From contig NZ_CALIMS010000011.1 of the NCBI RefSeq assembly GCF_938045345.1, positions 1-58,048 on the forward strand: a stretch of 58,048 nt of DNA, given 5' to 3'. The position numbers and the translations under genes are program-made. This DNA is from an uncultured Campylobacter sp. GTDB lineage: Bacteria > Campylobacterota > Campylobacteria > Campylobacterales > Campylobacteraceae. Within the stretch, counting starts at the first letter, position 1. Each line of letters starts with the position of its first letter. The notes under the pieces are model-generated. The model was not told where the DNA came from. It saw only the letters and a list, made by a program, of their open reading frames with translations, and ran no database searches. Below are positions 51,802 through 58,048 of the stretch, piece by piece.

Positions 51802-52845
51802 ATGAAAAAGATATTTTTAGCGCTGATCGCCACGGCGGCTTTATCGCTAGCAGAAGCCACAGCTTTGTCATCGACGGAACAAGAGGATCCCGGTATAAGC
51901 AAGTTGCAAAGCGAATGCGATAGCAACAACACCTTAGCATGCGTAAATCTCGCCATGGCATACTATTCAGGGGATGGCGTGAAGCAGGATTATGAAAAAG
52001 CAAGGGAGCTAAATTTTAAAGCCTGTAGTTTGGGCGACGGCTGGGGTTGCACCACCTTGGGGGCGTCATACGAATACGGCAAGGGCGTAGAACAAGATTA
52101 TAAAAAAGCGGCCGAACTGTATTCTAGGGCCTGCGACTTAAAAAATGGCATAGCTTGCGGCAATCTGGGTGTTTTATACCACTCAGGCAAGGGAGTAAAG
52201 AAAGATTACAAAAAAGCGATCGAAATGCTTTCCAAAGCTTGCGATTTGCAAGAAGGCCGCGGATGCTACAATCTCGGGCTTTTATATGCCTCGGGCGAAG
52301 GCGTAAAACAGGATTATAAAAAAGCAAGCGAGCTATATTCTAAAGCTTGCGATTTAAAACATGGCGAAAGCTGCCATAATCTTGGAGTTTTATACGAAAA
52401 AGGAGATGGCAGCGTAAAGCAAGACTACCAAAAAGCAAATCAATTCTATTCTAAGGCCTGCGATTTGGAGATTGCCGAAGGGTGTTATAATCTTGGAGCT
52501 TCATATGAAGATGACAGTGGCGTAAAACAAAATTACAAGAAAGCGTTCGAATTATATTCTAAAGCTTGCAATTTAGGAATGGCCAAAGGATGCTACAATA
52601 TGGGTGTTTTATATAATTTAGGTAAGGGTGTGAATCAAGATTATAAAAAAGCAAACGAATTATATTCTGAGGCTTGCGACTTGGGATTTGGCGACAGCTG
52701 TTATAATCTCGGAGTTTTATATTTCTATGGCAAAGGCGTGGGGCAGGACGCGAATACTGCAAAAAAATATTTAAATAAGGCTTGCGCTTTGGGATCCAAA
52801 GCCGGTTGTGACGGATATAGAAAGCTAAACGAACAAGGCTTTTAA
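51802..52845 (+). CDS. Sel1-repeat (SLR) cysteine-rich exported protein
   Basis: A 347-residue protein with a signal peptide (MKKIFLALIATAALSLAEA) and about eight Sel1-type repeats of 36 residues. Each repeat follows the pattern ACDLxxGxxCxNLGVLY then GKGVKQDYKKA and ELYSKACDL. The paired cysteines in each repeat are the hallmark of the Helicobacter Hcp cysteine-rich proteins, which are disulfide-linked solenoids in the periplasm or outside the cell. Some Hcp proteins bind penicillin or provoke host responses; no such role is shown here. Confidence 0.88.
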   Translation: MKKIFLALIATAALSLAEATALSSTEQEDPGISKLQSECDSNNTLACVNLAMAYYSGDGVKQDYEKARELNFKACSLGDGWGCTTLGASYEYGKGVEQDYKKAAELYSRACDLKNGIACGNLGVLYHSGKGVKKDYKKAIEMLSKACDLQEGRGCYNLGLLYASGEGVKQDYKKASELYSKACDLKHGESCHNLGVLYEKGDGSVKQDYQKANQFYSKACDLEIAEGCYNLGASYEDDSGVKQNYKKAFELYSKACNLGMAKGCYNMGVLYNLGKGVNQDYKKANELYSEACDLGFGDSCYNLGVLYFYGKGVGQDANTAKKYLNKACALGSKAGCDGYRKLNEQGF

Positions 52846-53165
52846 TCCATTTAAATTTTAAACCGCTCGCGAAATCCGCTTAAATTTAAAGATCTAAATT
52901 TAGACTATATCATCCGCAGGGCAACACTAAAAGCGCGCAAAATGCGCGGACTTAAAATTTAAATCCATTCCGCCGCGACAGATGCTGCGTAAACGCTGCG
53001 TAAAATTTAGTGAGCCGCCCCGTTCATAATATTCGCGCCAAATAAAGGGATGCGTTCCGCCGCCGTTGAAATTTCAGATGAGACGTTAATTCTTTAAGAA
53101 TTTTAAAATTTTAAGCCCTCTTTTTTGGGGATTAAAATTTCGAGCGAGCCATTAAGAGCGAGTCG
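52846..53165. other. Intergenic region without a supported gene
   Basis: About 320 bp between convergent genes, with AAATTTTA, AAATTTAA and GAATTTTA words. Neither a clear hairpin terminator nor a small gene could be recognised. Confidence 0.5.
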
Positions 53166-54188
53166 CTAATTCGTAGCATTCGCGTCGAACTGTAAAAATT
53201 TCCTGATCTCCTCCATCGCCTCTTTGTTTGAGAGCGTAAATTTTATCTCGATGCGGCGGCTAGCGTCCTTGTCCTCGATGCCTCTGCGCATCACGGGCTG
53301 CGTGTAGCTGCGACCGCTGGCGATGAGATATTTTTGCAGTCGCTCATCTTTATTCCACGAGTTGATGAAATCCATCACCGCAAACGCCCTATTTTGCGAC
53401 AGCTCAAGGTTGTACAAATACCCGCCGTCGCTGTCCGTGTGTCCCTCAATGATGATCTGATCTAAATTTTCGCGAATTTCATCGTTATTCAAAAGCGCGG
53501 CGAAATAGCTCTGCAGCGTCGAGCGGAGCGTCTCTTTGGCGCCCTCTTTCAACTCGCTTGAGCCCTTGTCAAAAAGGATCGACGAGCTTAGCGTCATTGC
53601 GCCACTTTCGTTGTCGATGCGGATCTTGCCGCCCAGCTTCTCCTTCAGATCGGCGATGATCTTGACCTTCATTCCGGTGAGGTTGCGGATGCGGTTTTTC
53701 GTGACGTTGAGGTCTTGTAAAATTTTATTAAAATCGCTCTCCTTCTTCGTGAGCTGATCGAGCAAAAATGCAATTTTAAGCTCGTTTTGGCTGATCGTAG
53801 CGTTGGCGTCGTCGCGTGCTTTTTGCAGAAGAGAGTTGATGTCTAAATTCTCTTTTTTCAGCTTCTGGGCCATCTCGGTTAGATCTTCGATCTGTATGAA
53901 GTAGATGGAATTTTGCTTGCGAAGATCGGTATTTTCGATGTTTAGCTTCTCGAGCTGGTCGCTAAAAATTTTATTCAGCGCTTCAAGCTCGGCGCTTTTT
54001 TTCTCCTGGCTTTGAAGGCTTGCTAGGGCGCTTGAAATTTGGCTTTCTTTCTCCTGCAGGTTGCTTTGCGTGAGGAAGTATTTGACGATGATGCCGCCTA
54101 CTAAAAGCACGAAAACAAAAAGCAGTCCCGCCATCAAATCGGCGTACGCAATCCAAAAGGTCTCTTTTTCTTCGTTATTCGTTTTCAT
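53166..54188 (-). CDS. OmpA/MotB-like stator partner
   Basis: A 340-residue protein with one N-terminal transmembrane helix preceded by YADLMAGLLFVFVLLVGG. The aspartate at residue 17 matches the proton-binding aspartate of MotB and ZorB. A coiled coil follows at about 40-170 and an OmpA-like peptidoglycan-binding domain at about 200-335 (IIEGHTDSDGGYLYNLELSQ). It overlaps the MotA-like gene by 14 bp. The pair corresponds to the conserved genes beside fba in C. jejuni. It probably forms an ion-driven inner-membrane complex linked to the wall; the cargo is unknown. Confidence 0.85.
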   Translation of the reverse strand: MKTNNEEKETFWIAYADLMAGLLFVFVLLVGGIIVKYFLTQSNLQEKESQISSALASLQSQEKKSAELEALNKIFSDQLEKLNIENTDLRKQNSIYFIQIEDLTEMAQKLKKENLDINSLLQKARDDANATISQNELKIAFLLDQLTKKESDFNKILQDLNVTKNRIRNLTGMKVKIIADLKEKLGGKIRIDNESGAMTLSSSILFDKGSSELKEGAKETLRSTLQSYFAALLNNDEIRENLDQIIIEGHTDSDGGYLYNLELSQNRAFAVMDFINSWNKDERLQKYLIASGRSYTQPVMRRGIEDKDASRRIEIKFTLSNKEAMEEIRKFLQFDANATN

Positions 54189-55464
54189 CTAAAAGTGCTT
54201 TTTCATCGATGCTCGCAAGCGTTTTTCGAAGCTCTTCGATGATGCTTTCGTTGCTCGTCCGCGCAGTGTCCTCTCCAGCTAAAAGTGCCTTCAAATCCGC
54301 GCTTAACCCCTTAAAGCTAGCGTCAATTTTAGCGGCATAAGCATTCTGTGAACTTGAAATTTCGCCCGCAAACCCGCCCAAGGAGGCATTTAGGCTCTTG
54401 ATTTGAGCGCTTAATGCACTCGTAACGTTAGCCAGCTCGCCTTGCCCATCCGTTAAAGCCTTAGACTGGCTTAGATACTGCGCGGAAATTCCGTTTTGAA
54501 TTTCGATTAGGCTTGCAGACACGGACTTAAGCGCAGATAAAATTTGAGCGAAGCTCTTATCTAGCTCACCGTGAGCGAGATTTGTCCTTTGGATCATCTC
54601 TCCTGCTTTTTCAAGTTCTTCTTGTGTAATCGCCATACTTCGCTTCTCGGCTTCCATCACGCTTTCAAAAGCGCCGATTTTTTCATCGATTAGGCGGTTT
54701 AACCTTTCAGTAAAATTCGTAGAGCTCATCATCGCAAATGAGCGCGAAATTTCAGAATTAGCGTTTAAAATTTCACTCAGATAGCCCTGCGTGATCTCGT
54801 CTTTGTTCCAGAAAAAATTTTTAGTGGAATTTTTGTATTTGATGAGTAAGCGCTCATATTTGCTAATGCCTTTTTTCTCAAAATATATCCACCAAAGCGC
54901 TAAGAAAATTCCATAGATCGAGACGTAAAATGCCGTACCTACGCCGCCTAGAAGTTGCGCGATCTCGGTTTCTAGCCCGTCAATGTTACTTGAGGAAAAG
55001 TGTGGCATCGAAATCGCAATCGAGATGAAAGTCCCTAAAATTCCAAGCATCGGAAAGACTGCCGATGCGACGGAAGCGTAGTTTTGATTACGCAGTGAGT
55101 AGCCGTATTCGTCCACAAAAAGATCAAAGCTGGCATCTGATTTTTTCTTGCCGCCGATACTTAAGAGATTGGCGACGATGTAATTTTTCAGCTCGCGCTT
55201 GAAGTCATCGATATTATTTTGAAAATTTAAGCAGCCATATTCTGCATTATGACGAGCTAAAATTAGTGCAATAATGAGTAAAACTGCAAGCATCAGGATC
55301 GAGTGCGTCTCTACCTTCAGCCCGATAAGCCCCAAATAGCCCAGCAAAAACACCACAAAAACCGCGATCGGCAGAGCTGCGATCTTAAAAAAAACGCCCG
55401 CTAGCGAGCGCTCCTTCGCCTCAGGTAGCGTGATATCGAGCACTTCGTTATTCGGGCGATCCAT
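54175..55464 (-). CDS. MotA/TolQ/ExbB-family protein with long C-terminal tail
   Basis: A 429-residue protein with about four hydrophobic helices (around 24-48, 54-70, 130-152 and 173-193). The third contains FPMLGILGTFISIAISM, the TolQ/ExbB/MotA pore signature. After residue 200 comes a long cytoplasmic helical tail (to 429) with coiled-coil pattern, as in ZorA-like stators rather than TolQ. It starts two bases before fba ends its neighbour and is coupled to the OmpA-like gene, so the two make one module. The function in Campylobacter is not known to me. Confidence 0.84.
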   Translation of the reverse strand: MDRPNNEVLDITLPEAKERSLAGVFFKIAALPIAVFVVFLLGYLGLIGLKVETHSILMLAVLLIIALILARHNAEYGCLNFQNNIDDFKRELKNYIVANLLSIGGKKKSDASFDLFVDEYGYSLRNQNYASVASAVFPMLGILGTFISIAISMPHFSSSNIDGLETEIAQLLGGVGTAFYVSIYGIFLALWWIYFEKKGISKYERLLIKYKNSTKNFFWNKDEITQGYLSEILNANSEISRSFAMMSSTNFTERLNRLIDEKIGAFESVMEAEKRSMAITQEELEKAGEMIQRTNLAHGELDKSFAQILSALKSVSASLIEIQNGISAQYLSQSKALTDGQGELANVTSALSAQIKSLNASLGGFAGEISSSQNAYAAKIDASFKGLSADLKALLAGEDTARTSNESIIEELRKTLASIDEKALLDENE

Positions 55465-55465
55465 A

Positions 55466-56530
55466 TTAGTTCCTATTTAGGCAATTTAGATTGTCAAATG
55501 CGACCTGCAAGCGCGCCACCATACTCTGCTCGCCTGCTCTCAGCCATTTGCGAGGATCGTAGAATTTTTTATTCGGTTTATCCTCGCCTTCCGGATTGCC
55601 GATTTGAGTTTGCAAATAGCCGCGATTTTTGCCCTCATAAGCGCGCACGCCGTCCCAAAACGCCCACTGCGTGTCAGTGTCGATATTCATCTTAACTACG
55701 CCGTAGCTAACGGCTGCCTTGATGTCGGAGGTCTCGCTGCCACTGCCGCCATGAAAGACGAAATTTACGGGCTTTTCAGATTGCAGATTAAATTTTTCTC
55801 GGACGAATTTTTGCGAATTTTTCAAAATTTCAGGTCTCAGCACAACATTGCCCGGCTTATACACGCCGTGGACGTTGCCGAAGCTCGCTGCAATGCTGAA
55901 TCTATCGCTGATTTTGCCAAGTCGCTCGTAGGCAAGCGCGACATCTGCGGGCTGGGTGTAAAGCCGCGCGTTATCGACGCCGGTATTATCGACGCCGTCC
56001 TCTTCGCCGCCTGTGACGCCAAGCTCGATCTCAAGCGAAATTCCAAGATCGCTTAAAATTTCCAAATACTTCTCGCAGGTCGCTAAATTTAGCTCCAAAT
56101 CATCCTCGCTAAGATCGAGCATATGCGAGCTAAATAGCGGCACGCCGTGAGCTTTTTTATGAGCGGCATTAGCTTCGATGAGCTCGTCGATCCACGGAAG
56201 CAGCTTCCTCGCGGCATGATCGGTATGCAAAATCACCGCAACGCCGTAATGGGCTGCCAGAGCATGCACCTGGCGCGCGCCTGCAATAGCGCCTAAAACT
56301 GCGGCATTAGGGCAAGTAGCGCCCGCATAAAACGCTGCGCCGCCGTTGCTAAACTGAATAATAACGGGCGAATTTGCGATTTTAGCGCTTTCCAAGACGG
56401 CGTTTATGGAATTTGATCCCACTACGTTTACCGCAGGGATCGCAAAGCCCTGCTGCTTCGCATACGCATAGACTTTACTTACGTCATCGCCACTTAAAAC
56501 GCCCGGTTTTACTATATCTAAAACGCCCAT
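55466..56530 (-). CDS. fba: Fructose-bisphosphate aldolase, class II
   Basis: A 354-residue zinc aldolase. The metal-binding segment VILHTDHAARKLLPW is near residue 105, LEIELGVTGGEEDG near 175, and the glycine-rich FVFHGGSGSE, holding a zinc-ligand histidine, is near 266. It acts in gluconeogenesis and glycolysis. GGAG precedes the ATG. It lies directly upstream of the MotA-like gene and downstream of peb4, the order found in C. jejuni. Confidence 0.95.
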   Translation of the reverse strand: MGVLDIVKPGVLSGDDVSKVYAYAKQQGFAIPAVNVVGSNSINAVLESAKIANSPVIIQFSNGGAAFYAGATCPNAAVLGAIAGARQVHALAAHYGVAVILHTDHAARKLLPWIDELIEANAAHKKAHGVPLFSSHMLDLSEDDLELNLATCEKYLEILSDLGISLEIELGVTGGEEDGVDNTGVDNARLYTQPADVALAYERLGKISDRFSIAASFGNVHGVYKPGNVVLRPEILKNSQKFVREKFNLQSEKPVNFVFHGGSGSETSDIKAAVSYGVVKMNIDTDTQWAFWDGVRAYEGKNRGYLQTQIGNPEGEDKPNKKFYDPRKWLRAGEQSMVARLQVAFDNLNCLNRN

Positions 56531-56544
56531 TTTTAGCTCCTATA

Positions 56545-57357
56545 TTATTTATACTCGATTTTAGCGTTTTTGTGAAGATCTGCCGCTTTTTGCTCGACTA
56601 CTTTCGCCGCTTTTTGCTGTCTAAGCACGCGCTCAATAAAAGGCTTTGCTTCGCTTTGACTTAACTGCTTTTTAGCTTGAGACTCCTCTTTTAACACTAC
56701 GTGATATCCGACCCTGCTTTTAATCGCTTTAGTAGTGATTTGACCATCTTTTATCTTAGAGATCGCATCGGCAAAAGGCTTGACCTGATCGCTAGGCATC
56801 CAGCCTAGCTCGCCGCCGGTTTGTTTAGCCTGCGGATCGATAGATTTAGCTTTGGCAAGCTCCGCAAATTTAGTAAATAGCGCACTGTCGTTAAGCCCTT
56901 TTAACTGCTTAATAATATCGTTTGCCTCAGCTTCGGTTTTAACGACAATCTGAGCCGCTTTGATTCTTGCAGGCTCGGTAAAGCGCGCTTTGTTTTTGTT
57001 ATAAAAATCGGCTATTTCTTTATCGTCGATATTTATTTTACTGGCTTCTTTAGCCTGCCATACACGAAGCGCTAAGTTATCTTTTACGATTTCAAGCTCT
57101 TTTTTATAAACATCTTCGTCCATAACGCCCGATTTTTTAGCTTCATCCGTTAGCAGCATCAGATCGATGCCTTTATCGATAAGCTCCTTTTTTTGATCGG
57201 CATTAAGAGCAGCGATATCTACATTGCCTATGCCTTGAAGTAGTGGAGCAAGCTCTTTTTCGGTTACGTCTTTGCCATTGACGGTAGCGTAAACGGTAGC
57301 GTTGAGGCTGATAGCGGCAGCCAAACTAAGTGCTGTAAATAAAACTTTTTTCATCAC
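56545..57357 (-). CDS. peb4: Peptidyl-prolyl isomerase/chaperone PEB4
   Basis: A 270-residue periplasmic SurA-like chaperone with a signal peptide (MKKVLFTALSLAAAISLNA). It has helical N- and C-terminal chaperone lobes and a central parvulin domain at about 120-215 (ARIKAAQIVVKTEAEA, LGWMPSDQVKPFADA, GYHVVLKEE). It helps fold outer-membrane proteins and adhesins. It is transcribed toward fba. AAGGAA precedes the double ATG. Confidence 0.93.
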   Translation of the reverse strand: MMKKVLFTALSLAAAISLNATVYATVNGKDVTEKELAPLLQGIGNVDIAALNADQKKELIDKGIDLMLLTDEAKKSGVMDEDVYKKELEIVKDNLALRVWQAKEASKINIDDKEIADFYNKNKARFTEPARIKAAQIVVKTEAEANDIIKQLKGLNDSALFTKFAELAKAKSIDPQAKQTGGELGWMPSDQVKPFADAISKIKDGQITTKAIKSRVGYHVVLKEESQAKKQLSQSEAKPFIERVLRQQKAAKVVEQKAADLHKNAKIEYK

Positions 57358-57383
57358 AATTCCTTAAAAAAATTTTAATGGCG

Positions 57384-57389
57384 ATTATA
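57384..57389 (-). promoter_or_regulatory. Probable -10 box of peb4-fba
   Basis: ATTATA on the plus strand reads TATAAT on the minus strand, 27 bp before the peb4 ATG in an AT-rich context. The divergent nth probably uses TAGAAT at about 57434-57439. Confidence 0.5.
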
Positions 57390-57459
57390 ACTCAAAGTTG
57401 TTAACAATCAAACTGTACTTTAGAATTTTAGGGTAGAATTCCGCCTTGAGGAAATGCAA

Positions 57460-58048
57460 ATGAGAAGTAAAAAAGATATTTTAGAGATAAAAAAGAGAAT
57501 TCTACAAAACTTCGCGGAAGAGCGCAGTGAGTTGAAATTTAAAGATAACTATCAGCTTTTGGTCTGCGTGATGCTTAGCGCGCAGTGTACCGACAAGCGG
57601 GTAAATTTGATCACGCCGCGCTTTTTTGCGGAATTCCCTAGCGTTACAGAGCTTGCAAAAGCCAATCTGGCAAGCGTTAAGCTGCTAATCAGCTCGTGCA
57701 ATTTCTACAACAACAAAGCGGTAAATTTGATCAAAATGGCACAGGCGGTGGTTAGCGACTTTGGCGGCGTCGTGCCGCTTGATGAAGCGGGGCTCAAATC
57801 TCTTGCGGGCGTGGGGCAAAAGACCGCTCACGTCGTGCTTTTGGAGGGTGCGGGCGCAAACGTGATGGCGGTGGATACGCACGTCTTTCGCGTCGCGCAT
57901 CGCCTAGGGCTGAGCCGTGCAAAGACGCCCGAGCTTACGGAGCGCGATCTTAGCGAGGCTTTTAAAACAGATCTTGGTAAGCTGCACCAAGACATGGTGC
58001 TTTTTGGCCGCTACACCTGTAAAGCGATCAAGCCAAACTGCAAAGAGT
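57460..58048 (+). CDS. nth: Endonuclease III Nth, truncated by the window edge
   Basis: Starts at ATG 57460 (GAGG 9 bases upstream; an ATG two codons earlier is too close to it) and runs open to the window end, 196 complete codons. It is a helix-hairpin-helix DNA glycosylase/AP lyase: CVMLSAQCTDKRVNLITP near residue 35, the catalytic lysine in AGVGQKTAHVV and the catalytic aspartate in VDTHVFRVAHRLGLS. The first cysteines of the C-terminal 4Fe-4S motif (CKAIKPNCK) are present before the cut. It excises oxidised pyrimidines and is divergent from peb4. Confidence 0.94.
   Translation, partial: MRSKKDILEIKKRILQNFAEERSELKFKDNYQLLVCVMLSAQCTDKRVNLITPRFFAEFPSVTELAKANLASVKLLISSCNFYNNKAVNLIKMAQAVVSDFGGVVPLDEAGLKSLAGVGQKTAHVVLLEGAGANVMAVDTHVFRVAHRLGLSRAKTPELTERDLSEAFKTDLGKLHQDMVLFGRYTCKAIKPNCKE

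Noticed and set aside
53166..55464. Zorya defence system
   Set aside because: Only the motor-like pair is present; no ZorC/D or ZorE gene follows, and the neighbourhood is housekeeping. Kept only as a structural resemblance.

Overview
The window is about 58 kb of an epsilonproteobacterial chromosome, almost certainly a Campylobacter. Protein sequences and gene order support this. From memory of C. jejuni, the orders nth-peb4-fba-(MotA-like)-(OmpA-like), ligA-x-tlyA-ribF-cmoA and metallohydrolase/nadE/lpxK/thrC/kdsB are all Campylobacter-type. The fairly high GC of the genes, the selenocysteine formate dehydrogenase and the Hyf hydrogenase suggest the oral gracilis/showae/rectus/curvus group. 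The species cannot be settled from this sequence alone.

Layout. (1) 281-14318, formate and hydrogen metabolism. A Crp/Fnr-type regulator is followed by a tightly overlapping minus-strand operon hyfABCEFGHI-hycH-hycI-focA. This encodes a group 4 membrane [NiFe] hydrogenase, its maturation protease and chaperone, and a formate channel. Transcribed divergently is fdhF, whose in-frame UGA (selenocysteine) is followed by a SECIS-like hairpin. Together they make a formate hydrogenlyase. (2) 15203-19666: an orphan TRAP binding protein, a DHH phosphoesterase, an Rrf2 regulator and rpsO. (3) 19688-21678: an AT-rich islet with a short XRE regulator and five small membrane or exported proteins, one of them broken at a poly-A tract. 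(4) 21746-37415: housekeeping genes (cmoA, ribF, a lipocalin, tlyA, ligA, kdsB, thrC, argB, lpxK, a DegT-like protein, nadE, a metallohydrolase, cmoB). (5) 37522-49363: an accessory stretch of two transglutaminase paralogues, many exported proteins of unknown function (two with W/YD repeats), frameshifted genes, an ecotin-type protease inhibitor and a YbaK-type deacylase. (6) 49817-58048: a small periplasmic protein, hisD, a Sel1-repeat protein, a MotA/OmpA-like pair, fba, peb4 and the start of nth.

Two features are not explained by the gene list. First, the many long intergenic gaps are saturated with the hexamer RAATTY, about one per 20 bp in the stretch I counted by hand. In C. jejuni this is the motif methylated by CtsM that marks DNA for natural transformation. 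Second, several universally conserved enzymes (RibF, TlyA, ThrC, LpxK, the YbaK-type protein) carry in-frame low-complexity insertions of about 40-150 residues. Some are built of tandem units whose lengths are multiples of 3 bp and which contain the same RAATTY words. This suggests the sequence that fills the intergenic DNA also expands into surface loops of essential proteins.
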